Assembly: GCA_937874455.1 (NCBI GenBank) | Contig: CALNBE010000034.1 | Coordinates: 1 to 10,102, forward strand | DNA: 10,102 nt | From: an uncultured Opitutia bacterium | GTDB taxonomy: Bacteria > Verrucomicrobiota > Verrucomicrobiia > Opitutales > UBA953 | Direction of reading: 5' to 3' | Part shown: in pieces, positions 1 to 6,697 of the stretch | Layout: every line of letters starts with the position of its first letter | Position numbering within the stretch: the stretch's first letter is position 1 | Notes under the pieces: model-generated | Databases searched by the model: none | What the model was told of the DNA's origin: nothing | The model's input: the letters and a program-made list of their open reading frames with translations, nothing else | Made by a program: the position numbers and the translations under genes

Positions 1-150
1 GTCTGGACTGAAAGCAGCGCGAGCTAGACGGGGCAGGGCCTTGGTCAGCTGCTTTTCAGCGCTGTAAATGTCAGAGAGCTCGTGCACAAACAGTTCTTCA
101 GCGGTCTTGATAGCCATGTGGGCATCCGAGTTAGGGGGAGCCATTACCAT
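1..150 (-). CDS. YciE/YciF-type ferritin-like protein, N-terminal part (runs off left edge)
   Basis: Reading the minus strand from an ATG at 150 gives 50 residues with no stop before the window edge. The block TAEELFVHELSDIYSAEKQL followed by TKALPRLARAA is the hallmark start of the YciE/YciF (DUF892) ferritin-like family. These are small soluble four-helix proteins tied to stress responses; a di-iron role is proposed for the family but not shown here. Residues E19 and E28 fit the conserved first helix. Possible starts are codons 1, 3 and 12; codon 12 (117) gives MAIKTAEEL, which matches the usual family N-terminus, but no strong ribosome binding site precedes any of them. The gene is divergent from the HEPN-like gene at 362. 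Only about a third of the protein is visible. Family assignment is confident, start is not. Confidence 0.85.
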   Translation of the reverse strand, partial: MVMAPPNSDAHMAIKTAEELFVHELSDIYSAEKQLTKALPRLARAAFSPD

Positions 151-361
151 GCCCCGCTGGTCGGCGACGATGCGTGAAGGACCGGTGCAATCAAGGTTAT
201 GACACGCGCGTAGCGGAGGAAACGGAGAAATCTGCACCATCAGACGTGCCCAGAAAGGGAAGCGGTCAGGGCCGGAGCCCTGCGCCCTGTCAATGAGGAA
301 CTCCCCGGGCCGGTCGCCGACATGGGAGTTATGATGAACGTCCCTCCCACGGCGTGGTCCC
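151..361. other. Divergent intergenic region with one short perfect hairpin
   Basis: This stretch separates the divergent YciF-type gene and the HEPN-like gene and should hold both promoters. I see no convincing -35/-10 pair. A perfect 6-bp stem CAGGGC (267-272) and GCCCTG (277-282) with tetraloop CGGA lies inside it but has no T run, so it is not a normal terminator. Nothing else is supported. Confidence 0.4.
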
Positions 362-775
362 ATGCGCTTGAGCAAACTGGACATCGCCATCGGCCACTTG
401 GAAGCCGCGTGCGTGCTTTATCTGGCGCGACTTCACCCCGCCACCGTCGTGCTTCTGGCCGGGACGGCAGAGGACATGCTCCGCGCGCTGCCCCCGGCCA
501 ACGACACCCCCACCATTGGCGAGCACATGCTCCAGGTGGCTAGGCAGATGAGCGCTCGCCAAGATCTGATCTACCGTGACATCAAAGAGGACATGGTGGG
601 GCTGCGGAATGCAGTGAAACACGCGACTCGAGAGGGCGAGCACCACGTGGATCTGTTCCCCGTCGACGAGCACCGCTACCTCTTGGGCGCGTTGCTGAAT
701 GCGTTTCGCTGCGGCGCTCACTTCTCTGCGGCGATGACAGAAGCGTATGTGCGGATCGCCGATGCCGAAGGATGA
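362..775 (+). CDS. HEPN-like all-helical protein with RNxxxH motif
   Basis: This 137-residue protein appears wholly helical. Near the N-terminus, residues 6-43 carry LDIAIGHLEAACVLYLAR then LLAGTAEDMLRAL, which resembles uncharacterised bacterial proteins with an 'LAGAAEEIL' block. At residues 82-87 it has LRNAVKH, matching the R-[N/D/H]-x3-H signature of HEPN ribonuclease domains (R82, N83, H87). HEPN proteins are often toxin or defence RNases, but this branch is not known to be one. No nucleotidyltransferase (MNT) antitoxin partner is adjacent: the neighbours are YciF (divergent) and CorA 190 bases downstream. An in-frame stop at 335-337 and no upstream start codon fix the start at 362; the ribosome binding site is weak. 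The ORF is very likely real; nuclease function is inference. Confidence 0.75.
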   Translation: MRLSKLDIAIGHLEAACVLYLARLHPATVVLLAGTAEDMLRALPPANDTPTIGEHMLQVARQMSARQDLIYRDIKEDMVGLRNAVKHATREGEHHVDLFPVDEHRYLLGALLNAFRCGAHFSAAMTEAYVRIADAEG

Positions 776-965
776 ATAGCCTTGCGAAGCGAGTGAGCGC
801 AGTTAGACCTTGGACTGTCGAACCCTAAGGGTCTTCGCTTTCGCCCCGAGGACCGCAACGATCGTCCGGGCGGCGTAGCGCAGTTTCAAGGCCATTCTTG
901 CTGCGGGGCAAGCGCAGTGTTGGATCTTCACGTGTGGCTCAACTGGCGCTCGGCAAGATTCCCGC
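776..965. other. Intergenic spacer upstream of the CorA-type gene
   Basis: This 190-base gap between two plus-strand genes carries a small palindrome ACCCTAAGGGT near 823-834 and otherwise no recognisable terminator, riboswitch or promoter. A magnesium-sensing leader would be an attractive idea upstream of a CorA gene, but I cannot see any M-box-like structure. Confidence 0.3.
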
Positions 966-1961
966 ATGGATACCCCCGACGTTCCTGAAAGTGGCTTGAC
1001 CATCAAGCTTTATCGCGAGAAGGGCAGTTGCACGCTTCGATTGGAGGATCTTCCTAGCAATCCTCCGAGCGACGACGAACTTCTTTGGGTGGATCTATGC
1101 GGGGCTCCCAATCAGCAAGCCGAACAGGTGTGGCGCGCGCTGAGGTTGAATCCCGCATCCCTGCCGAGCAGTCCCATCGCCACCAATCCCCGGCTTGAAA
1201 AGTTCGCCGACCATTTCATGGCGCGTGTAGTGGCAGTGTTGCGTGGGAAGGGGCTGAAGTTCCAAGGCGCGGTGTTGACCGTCGTGGCTGGGGCGAACTT
1301 TGTGGTGACCCACCACGACGAAGACATTGCCTTCTTGGCCGATCTGCGGGAGCGGGAACCCGAGAGCGCCCGCGACATCGGCTGCTTGGGCGAGGCGAGC
1401 TTCGTGGCCGCATTGTTGGATTGGCATCTTTCCACGTATTTCTCCGCCGTCGCGCTGTTTGAGGTGGAGATCGAACGGTTGGAGAGTCGGATCTTGTCTG
1501 ATCAGCCCCCTGGGCGCTCGGCCCTGCCCGAGCTCGCCGCGCTCCGAGCCGCGGCCTCTCGGCTCCGACGGATGCTGGCACCGCACCGAACTGTCTTCGA
1601 CGGCCTCTCGCGGCCGGACTTCGTGCCTGACGGGGCCGAAGAGGTGGCGCGGCACTTGCGCGATCTGGACGACAGGTTTGAGCGAGCGTTGGACGTGGTT
1701 GAGAACGCCCGAGAGCTCGTTGTTGGCAGCTTCCAGCTCTTCAGCACCCAGACCGAGCTCCAAACCAACGAACGCATGAAGCTGCTGACCTTCGTGACGG
1801 TGGTGACCGGCTTGCTGGCCGTCATCGCGGGCGCGTTGGGCATGAACTTCGATGCCAACTTCTTCGGCATGAAGACCGAAGGCTTCTGGATTGCGGTGGG
1901 CATCATGGCGGGGTTGGGCGCGACCTCAATTTTCGTCGGGCGAAAGCGCGGGTGGCTGTAA
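966..1961 (+). CDS. CorA-family divalent metal ion channel (CorA/ZntB-like)
   Basis: The 331-residue protein has the length and layout of the CorA family (TC 1.A.35). A large soluble N-terminal domain (about 1-270) is rich in long helices (for example FEVEIERLESRIL near 170 and the DLDDRFERALDVVENARELV region near 230-250). Two C-terminal transmembrane helices follow: TM1 about 273-293, ending in the pore signature GMN at 292-294, and TM2 about 305-324, ending in the basic tail GRKRGWL. The family forms pentameric inner-membrane channels or transporters for Mg2+, Co2+, Ni2+ or Zn2+. The usual YGMNF is LGMNF here, and the loop lacks the MPEL sequence of classical CorA; the FFGMKTEGFW loop fits the CorA-like branch whose substrate is not settled. 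The start at 966 has a weak ribosome binding site. The gene appears monocistronic. Family is certain, ion specificity is not. Confidence 0.93.
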   Translation: MDTPDVPESGLTIKLYREKGSCTLRLEDLPSNPPSDDELLWVDLCGAPNQQAEQVWRALRLNPASLPSSPIATNPRLEKFADHFMARVVAVLRGKGLKFQGAVLTVVAGANFVVTHHDEDIAFLADLREREPESARDIGCLGEASFVAALLDWHLSTYFSAVALFEVEIERLESRILSDQPPGRSALPELAALRAAASRLRRMLAPHRTVFDGLSRPDFVPDGAEEVARHLRDLDDRFERALDVVENARELVVGSFQLFSTQTELQTNERMKLLTFVTVVTGLLAVIAGALGMNFDANFFGMKTEGFWIAVGIMAGLGATSIFVGRKRGWL

Positions 1962-2106
1962 TCCTGCCCCGGTCCGTGGCAGATAGGGTTTCTGCGAGGC
2001 ACAGGCGGAAACCTGCCTGAATCCGCTGCGTGTCGTCCCTGGTCCCAGCTTCAGGTAATGGATCGGAGGCTGCCCCGTCAGAAAGTTGGCGTTCTCCTGA
2101 GGGATT

Positions 2107-2148
2107 CAGACTGGCTTTCGATCTTCATGTCTGCCATGAAGTAGTCTG
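2107..2148. repeat. Nested inverted repeat in the spacer after the CorA-type gene
   Basis: Outer arms CAGACT (2107-2112) and AGTCTG (2143-2148) enclose inner arms CTTCAT (2123-2128) and ATGAAG (2136-2141) with a 7-base loop. Both pairs are perfect. No T run follows, so it is not a standard intrinsic terminator. It lies about 30 bases before the small gene at 2180 and could be a transcript structure or an operator. The spacer 1962-2179 also has a 5-bp hairpin CAGGC/GCCTG at 2002-2019. Confidence 0.45.
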
Positions 2149-2179
2149 GGATGGATGGTGAAGCGCAGGTTAGAAAACG

Positions 2180-2461
2180 ATGCAAGGGGGAGTGAGGAGT
2201 GCTCAGTATGATTCGCTTTGCAGCGCGCTCGATGGGATTCATGGAAGGCAGGAGCTGACGGAGTTCGCCTCGGATTGGGGCCTCCACCGCACTCCCAGCG
2301 GGGACAGCGCCGTGGAGCTATGGAAAGGCGCGGCGATGGGGGCCGGCGTTGAGATCTTGTTGCTTCCGCCCGTGTCCGCTTCCAGCGACTGGGCCATCTC
2401 GACGCTGGTCACGGTCGGAGGCCGGGTCGAACATGTCAGGCGACGCGCGTTTCGGATCTGA
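2180..2461 (+). CDS. Hypothetical protein, 93 residues
   Basis: I do not recognise this protein. It starts at an ATG preceded only by a weak AGG-type site and ends at a TGA 55 bases before the stop of the convergent SemiSWEET-like gene. GC-rich third codon positions and a balanced amino-acid mix argue that it is translated. The middle part (about 31-50) has SDWGLHRTPSGDSAVELWKG, followed by a hydrophobic stretch GVEILLLPPV near 55-64 and a likely beta-strand ISTLVTVGGRVEHV near 75-88. This looks like a small alpha/beta fold. There is no signal peptide or clear membrane helix. All overlapping frames in this area read as low-quality shadows. It may be a lineage-specific gene, possibly with an alternative downstream start. 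Confidence 0.5.
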   Translation: MQGGVRSAQYDSLCSALDGIHGRQELTEFASDWGLHRTPSGDSAVELWKGAAMGAGVEILLLPPVSASSDWAISTLVTVGGRVEHVRRRAFRI

Positions 2462-2516
2462 TGAGAGCGGCTGCTCAAGGCCTACGACGGCCTTTCTTGG
2501 TGCGGCAAATACTGGG

Positions 2517-2795
2517 TCAGCAGGGAGGCGGTGCGTCGGTTCGTCGACGTCGACGCCAAGCCAGGATCTGTCCCACCACGGCCGTGAGCAGCAGCAGGGC
2601 ATTGGTCACCACAAACACCGTTGACCCCAAAAGTGCACTGTAGACGGTGAAAAGGGTGGACGCGGTCATCTGACCGACGAACAGCCACTTGGAGACCGTT
2701 TCGGGGTGGGGAGACTGCCACTGTTTGATCATTTGCCGGACCAGCGTGGCAATCAGCACTACGGTTGCAGCCCAGCCGAGAACATCAGGATGCAT
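2517..2795 (-). CDS. SemiSWEET-like (MtN3/PQ-loop) three-helix membrane protein
   Basis: The 92-residue protein has three predicted membrane helices: about 6-22 (LGWAATVVLIATLV), 37-57 (WLFVGQMTASTLFTVYSALLG) and 59-80 (TVFVVTNALLLLTAVVGQI). A basic tail RRRRR follows. Length and topology match SemiSWEETs, which dimerise in the inner membrane and carry sugars. The helix-1 'PQ' is RQ (20-21) here. The TM3 asparagine that contacts substrate in characterised SemiSWEETs appears kept (N65 in VVTNALLL), while the TM2 tryptophan is replaced by a TLFTVYS segment. Sugar transport is therefore uncertain. The gene starts 6 bases after the stop of the 84-residue gene upstream, so the two are probably co-transcribed. 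The ribosome binding site is GGACGGG-like and weak. Family likely; substrate unknown. Confidence 0.75.
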   Translation of the reverse strand: MHPDVLGWAATVVLIATLVRQMIKQWQSPHPETVSKWLFVGQMTASTLFTVYSALLGSTVFVVTNALLLLTAVVGQILAWRRRRRTDAPPPC

Positions 2796-2801
2796 GGCCG
2801 C

Positions 2802-3056
2802 TCACCCGTCCTTTGAGTCGTGGACAGTTGAACCGTCTTGGTCGTGCGCCGGGCGCTTATGAGGCTCCTCAATGATTTCCTTGTTGAGGATGCGAACCTC
2901 ACCCACCATCAGCAGGCGCATGTCGCGCACGATGTAGTCGGCCAACGCCTCATTGGTGATGTCGTCACCGGCGATGTCCAGCCGGAAGCCTTGGCCCTGA
3001 ATCCCGCCCCCGTTGCTGAAATCAATCTCGAAATCAAAGCACACCCGCTTATCCAT
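2802..3056 (-). CDS. Conserved small protein of unknown function, 84 residues
   Basis: The start at 3056 is chosen because GGAGAGG sits 5 bases upstream of it; an in-frame ATG at 3122 would add 22 residues without a comparable site and without conserved-looking sequence. The protein begins MDKRVCFDFEIDFSNGGG and continues GQGFRLDIAGDDI, then ADYIVRDMRLLMVGEVRILN. This has the feel of a conserved single-domain family: acidic beta-strands followed by a helix and a strand. I recognise the block as one seen in many bacterial genomes, but know no function. The acidic, histidine-rich tail (after about residue 65) looks disordered. No catalytic motif, signal peptide or membrane helix is visible. It is the first gene of a pair with the SemiSWEET-like gene and lies 118 bases downstream of the diguanylate cyclase, so it may have its own promoter. 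Confidence 0.75.
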   Translation of the reverse strand: MDKRVCFDFEIDFSNGGGIQGQGFRLDIAGDDITNEALADYIVRDMRLLMVGEVRILNKEIIEEPHKRPAHDQDGSTVHDSKDG

Positions 3057-3174
3057 GTTGCCCTCTCCATCGGTGAGATTGGGCGGCACTGAAGGGCCGC
3101 TTGCTACGCTAAAGGCGATCATCGGCGTAAGGGTCAGCCCACAACTGGCCCCATGCCCGGATCTGAGGGCAGGC

Positions 3175-4863
3175 TCACTGCCGTTCCCGCTTTCGGCGGT
3201 CGTAGAGTTTCATGTCTGCGCGATTGATGGTATCGGCCACCGATTCCGAGGGCCGACCAATGGCGCAACCGCCGGAAAAGCGGATCGGTGCCTCGCCGGC
3301 GCGCTCGTGGTAGGTGTCCTCCAACACGCTCAGCCGTTCCAACGTCGCATCGGGGACGAACACGAGGAACTCGTCGCCCCCGAGCCGAACCACCGCTTCC
3401 TCGCCTTGGAGCGGGGCGGACAGGAAAGCCACGAAGTCGACCAGCACCTTGTCGCCTTGGGCGTGGCCTTGGGTGTCGTTGACTTCTTTGAAGTGGTCCA
3501 AGTCAAACACCAGACAGCCCCACCCATCGAACTGCTGGTGGGCCAGATCGGCCAAGTAGCGACGGTTGAACGCTCGGGTGAGCGGGTCGCGGGTCGCCAA
3601 GTCGTGGAGCTGCTGCTCTTGGATGTGTTGAGTCGTGATGTCTTGCGCGTGGCCCAGCACGTAGGGCGGTTGGGCTTCTGTGTCCAGCACGTTGTGATAC
3701 GCCCAGAAGCGGCGCGATCCGTCGCGGGCCACCAGCTCCATCATGCCCGAGTCGCTCTCGTTTTCCCGGATGCGATCCAAGTAAGCCTTGAACGCGTCCT
3801 GCTTGCTCTGGGGAATGAGCTCGGCCAGCGATCGGCCGACGACGTCACCCTCCGAGAGACCCAGTGAGTGCGAGGCCGCAGGGTTGACCGACGTGACCGT
3901 CCCGTCCAAGGAATGCGTGCAGATGAGGCCGAGGCTGTGTTGGAACAGCCTGCGGTAGCGTGCCTCGCTATGCGCCAAGGCCTCAACCGCCGCCCGTTGC
4001 TCCGTCACGTCCTGGATCGCGCCGATCAATCGGGCACCGGTTTCGGTCTCTTCCCGCTGGCCCACCACGTGGACCCACGTGCGCTCCCCCGAAAGCTTGC
4101 TGGACGGAAGGGTCAAATCGATGGGCACACCCGATGAGATACAGTCTTCCAGGGCGGCCTCCAGCCGCTGCCGTGCGCCTTCCGGATACAGGGCAATCGC
4201 CGTGTCCAGGCCGGGCACCGCGTCGTCAGAGACGTCATGGATCCTCCGGGTCTCCTTGGTCCATTTGACTTCTCCAGTTCCAAGCACCAGCTCCCACCCT
4301 CCGACCTTGGCCAGTGCATTGGTGCGCTCCAGAAAGAACTGGCTTCTCTGAAAACGCCGTTGCAAGGCCTGGGATTCGCTGACCCGCTCAAGAAGGCGAG
4401 CGCGCTGCTGCATGCCGACTGCGGCGGCCTGGGCCAAGCATGACAGGGCTGCTCCCTGCTCCGCTGAGATCGTTCCCGGGTTTGGGCTGAGCAGGCAAAG
4501 CGTTCCCACGTTCTGGCCATTGGCGCTGATGGGCGCACCGACGTAGTGGCGGACGAAAGGCGGACCCAGGACCAACGGGTTGGTCGAAAAGCGGGCGTCC
4601 TGGGCGGCGTCTGCCACCTCAAACAGCTCATCGGACTGGATGGCCCAGGTGCAGAAGGAAATGTCGCGGGGCGTCTCGTCCACACCGGGAAGGCCTATTT
4701 GGGCCTTGAACCATTGGCGATCCCCGTCCACCAAGGAGATCAGGGCGATCGGCATGCCCGTCATGTTTCTCGCGGCCCGGGTCAGGGCGTCGAAAAAGGG
4801 CTCGGGATCAGAATCAAGGATCCGTAATGACTCCAGAGCAGTCTGACGGGCGGCCTCGGCCAT
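3175..4863 (-). CDS. GAF-PAS-PAS-GGDEF sensory diguanylate cyclase
   Basis: This 562-residue protein makes the second messenger cyclic di-GMP from two GTP. It is cytoplasmic: no signal peptide or membrane helix. Domains in order: GAF about 15-155 (LISLVDGDRQWFKAQIGL, DISFCTWAI, VGAPISANGQNVGTLCLL); PAS about 175-290 with a PAC-like end GAIQDVTEQR; second PAS about 300-412 (RYRRLFQHSLGLICTHSLDG, ending GHAQDITTQ); GGDEF about 419-562 (RDPLTRAFNRRYL, FDLDHFKEVNDTQGHAQGD, RLGGDEF). The active-site GGDEF (495-499) and metal-binding D454 are intact, so it should be active. The inhibitory I-site RxxD is QGEE (486-489), so product feedback at that site is probably lost. There is no EAL domain. An AAGGTGA-like ribosome binding site lies just before the ATG at 4863. 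It is divergent from the gene at 5273. The signal sensed is unknown. Confidence 0.93.
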   Translation of the reverse strand: MAEAARQTALESLRILDSDPEPFFDALTRAARNMTGMPIALISLVDGDRQWFKAQIGLPGVDETPRDISFCTWAIQSDELFEVADAAQDARFSTNPLVLGPPFVRHYVGAPISANGQNVGTLCLLSPNPGTISAEQGAALSCLAQAAAVGMQQRARLLERVSESQALQRRFQRSQFFLERTNALAKVGGWELVLGTGEVKWTKETRRIHDVSDDAVPGLDTAIALYPEGARQRLEAALEDCISSGVPIDLTLPSSKLSGERTWVHVVGQREETETGARLIGAIQDVTEQRAAVEALAHSEARYRRLFQHSLGLICTHSLDGTVTSVNPAASHSLGLSEGDVVGRSLAELIPQSKQDAFKAYLDRIRENESDSGMMELVARDGSRRFWAYHNVLDTEAQPPYVLGHAQDITTQHIQEQQLHDLATRDPLTRAFNRRYLADLAHQQFDGWGCLVFDLDHFKEVNDTQGHAQGDKVLVDFVAFLSAPLQGEEAVVRLGGDEFLVFVPDATLERLSVLEDTYHERAGEAPIRFSGGCAIGRPSESVADTINRADMKLYDRRKRERQ

Positions 4864-5272
4864 CGGTCACCTTCATCATGTGGGGCTACCGCGATAGATT
4901 AGTCAGATCCTGCGTCTGGGGCCGGTGAACGCCAGGCGGAGTGGCCCATTGGGCCGCCGTGCCTCCGGGCCGCTCCTTACAAGCCGGCAGCGACGGCGAC
5001 TTAGACCGCTTGGCGATAGCCGCCACGTGGCTATTGAGTCGCTCGGGCAACCCCAAAGACGCTGAGAGAAGCGTCAAGCCCCTTGGCTCACTGAGTTTGG
5101 CAGTCGCGGATCCAAGACGGTCTGACATGCGGCCTATTTCGCAATGCCACGGGTTTTTGTGGGCAGTCTCGCGGATTCGATATTTAGTCAAATGCCAACG
5201 GGTGGTCGCCTATTGCAGACGTCAGATTTCGATCAAGGATGAATGCATCGAACATTCAGACGGGAGGGTCTT
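4864..5272. other. Non-coding, hairpin-rich divergent region
   Basis: No convincing gene is seen here; the open frames (minus 4886-5191, plus 4941-5405) have odd composition, no ribosome binding sites and no family resemblance. Four short hairpins cluster in 4943-5088: GGCCC/GGGCC (4943-4955, loop ATT), ATAGCC/GGCTAT (5016-5034), GACGCT/AGCGTC (5058-5075, loop GAGAGA) and AGCC/GGCT (5077-5088). The region should hold the divergent promoters of the cyclase gene and of the gene at 5273. It also marks the change from left-half to right-half gene content. A cyclic di-GMP riboswitch was looked for and not found. Confidence 0.5.
5179..5216 (+). promoter_or_regulatory. Shared upstream element, copy 1: GATATTTAGTC-N21-TATTGC
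   Basis: GATATTTAGTC at 5179-5189 is followed after 21 bases by TATTGC at 5211-5216. The first box ends 83 bases, and the second 56 bases, before the start codon at 5273. The same two boxes with 20-base spacing occur at 7770-7806. The layout suggests a promoter or operator used by several transcripts of the right half. The boxes do not match a strong sigma-70 promoter, so the exact role is open. Confidence 0.35.
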
Positions 5273-5746
5273 ATGGGGTTGTCGAATGAGTGGGCCAATA
5301 AATGGCGTCAACGTGTGGCTACAGTGGATCAGCGTTCCGTCGACGCACTGCGGGCGCTGGCCGAGTCACGAAGGGCGAGGGGCCTCGTGCTGGGAGGGGC
5401 GGTAGCCGCGTTGTTGGGTCTGGCGGGTTGGTCACTACGGCCACCGCCGGACGACGGCGAAGGACTCTCGCAGTTCTGCAGAAGCACCGCAGGTGGCAAC
5501 CTCTTTCGAACGAACGTCTGCTATGACCGACTGCTGCCGGTGCTTGAGGAGCTCGTTGAGAGTCGCAGGGATGGGTATGACGTCCAACGAATCGGTGAAG
5601 CCTGTTTACGCGTTGCTGAACGCTCAGGCTGGGATGCCTGCTCGGTCACGGTGACGGGTCTATTCTCAACGCGCAGGACCACGATTGAGTTCTCCCGGGC
5701 CGTTGCTAAGCCATTGGTTGTAGCGAGACCTGGAGAGGGACAATGA
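5273..5746 (+). CDS. Membrane-anchored protein of unknown function, 157 residues
   Basis: I choose the ATG at 5273 because GGGAGGG (5262-5268) lies 4 bases before it; an in-frame ATG at 5243 would add ten residues without a good site. The first 36 residues are charged and probably helical, ending in basic ESRRARG. One hydrophobic helix (about 37-55, LVLGGAVAALLGLAGWSL) follows, then PPPDDGEG. The remaining roughly 100 residues would lie outside the cytoplasm in an N-in topology. That part has four cysteines (69, 83, 111, 123), which could form two disulfides in the periplasm. No known family is recognised. The next gene starts 51 bases after the stop (or 6, if its upstream ATG is used), so the two probably form an operon. 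The shared element at 5179-5216 lies upstream. Confidence 0.75.
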   Translation: MGLSNEWANKWRQRVATVDQRSVDALRALAESRRARGLVLGGAVAALLGLAGWSLRPPPDDGEGLSQFCRSTAGGNLFRTNVCYDRLLPVLEELVESRRDGYDVQRIGEACLRVAERSGWDACSVTVTGLFSTRRTTIEFSRAVAKPLVVARPGEGQ

Positions 5747-5797
5747 ACAGCCATGCACGGGACCGGCCTCCAACTGCGGCGGAGAGGGGCCGTGCTG

Positions 5798-6697
5798 ATG
5801 CCCCGTCTTTTCAAGCCTCAATCCCCGCAGCGCCTTCCCAAGGTCTTGCTTCCGGAGGCCATGCACCAAGCGCTGCAAGTGCAAGCCAGCACCTCTGGCG
5901 TGACCATCGCCGAAGCCGTGCGCCAAGTGTTGGCCGATGCGATCACCAAGCCTTTATCCCCGTCGCAAGGCCTGGTGCCTGGGCCTCGCATCGCCCTGGC
6001 TCCGGTGTCAGCCCCAGCAGAGTTGGTGGCGACGTTGAAGTCGAGGGCATGGATGGAGCAGGTCAGCCTGGGCGAAATAGTGCGACGCGCGTTGAACGAT
6101 TTCCTGACCGTGCCAGCACCCGTGGTGGTGCCCGTGTGCGACAAGATCCTGGCTTGGGGACACTACATCCACGGTCGCCAGTGGAAGCACCCGGAAACCC
6201 TCCAGGCGTTGTTTGAAAGTCGGCTCATCCTGCACCCGGCTGATCCGTCTGACGACACCGCAAGCGCTTGGAACTGGGTCAAGGCATGCTTGCCAGCGCA
6301 AGTGTGGACGCGCATGGAGGCTCCAACCCCAGCAGAGCTTGAGCGGGTCATACAGACCGATACGAAGGCCCGGGAAGCCTTGCTTGCTCCACGCTTGGAG
6401 CTATCCGAGGAAGAGACGGGGCGATGCTTTGACGTTCAGTTGATCGCCGGACTGGCCATGACCGTCGCCCGGAAAGGATGGCCAGAGGGGCCATTGCTGC
6501 ATGGCGCGTATGGCCGCCACTGGATCATCGAATCGACCGCACGAAAGAGGGAAGATATCCTTCTGCAGGACATCGGATTGCGGGTCTGGGCCGAGACGAT
6601 GGCCATGAAGGCCAATCGCGCCACCCAGCAGCCTGCATCCGATGAGACACGGGGCTCCGAAGGGTTCTTGGTGACGCACGAGGTGGGGAACTGCTGA
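5798..6697 (+). CDS. Large protein with two N-terminal ribbon-helix-helix-like units
   Basis: The start at 5798 (MPRLFKP, 299 residues) is preceded by GGAGAGGGG with 8-base spacing; an in-frame ATG at 5753 would add 15 residues. Two successive segments have the strand-helix-helix pattern of RHH DNA-binding domains. Unit 1 is about 14-49 (PKVLLPEAMHQALQVQASTS, then TIAEAVRQVLADAI). Unit 2 is about 62-103 (helices around AELVATLKSRAW and SLGEIVRRALNDFL). The remaining about 195 residues are unfamiliar, with several tryptophans and helices (DKILAWGHYIHGRQW near 115; QLIAGLAMTVARKGWPEG near 215). Tandem RHH units in one chain occur in F-plasmid TraY, a relaxosome and regulatory protein; the similarity here is architectural only. 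A second tandem-RHH protein is at 8448, with the matching phrase TEAVRQL. DNA binding is likely; target and role of the C-terminal part are unknown. Confidence 0.75.
   Translation: MPRLFKPQSPQRLPKVLLPEAMHQALQVQASTSGVTIAEAVRQVLADAITKPLSPSQGLVPGPRIALAPVSAPAELVATLKSRAWMEQVSLGEIVRRALNDFLTVPAPVVVPVCDKILAWGHYIHGRQWKHPETLQALFESRLILHPADPSDDTASAWNWVKACLPAQVWTRMEAPTPAELERVIQTDTKAREALLAPRLELSEEETGRCFDVQLIAGLAMTVARKGWPEGPLLHGAYGRHWIIESTARKREDILLQDIGLRVWAETMAMKANRATQQPASDETRGSEGFLVTHEVGNC

Noticed and set aside
1095..1763. 222-codon minus-strand frame within the CorA-type gene
   Set aside because: Antisense shadow of a confidently assigned coding region.
3013..3867. 284-codon plus-strand open frame opposite the diguanylate cyclase gene
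   Set aside because: It is antisense to clear GAF-PAS-PAS-GGDEF coding sequence, has no ribosome binding site and shows no family resemblance.
4864..5272. Possible cyclic di-GMP (GEMM) riboswitch beside the diguanylate cyclase gene
   Set aside because: Fragments such as GGCAGTCGC and AAGCC look similar in isolation, but the conserved core and tetraloop/receptor pattern are absent on both strands.
4941..5405. 154-codon plus-strand open frame and 101-codon minus-strand frame (4886-5191) in the divergent region
   Set aside because: Odd composition, no ribosome sites; the plus frame runs into the gene at 5273 in another phase.
5743..6216. 157-codon open frame starting at the ATGA overlap at 5743 with a good ribosome site
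   Set aside because: Its proline-, arginine- and alanine-rich translation is a shadow of the RHH gene; only the start context is attractive.
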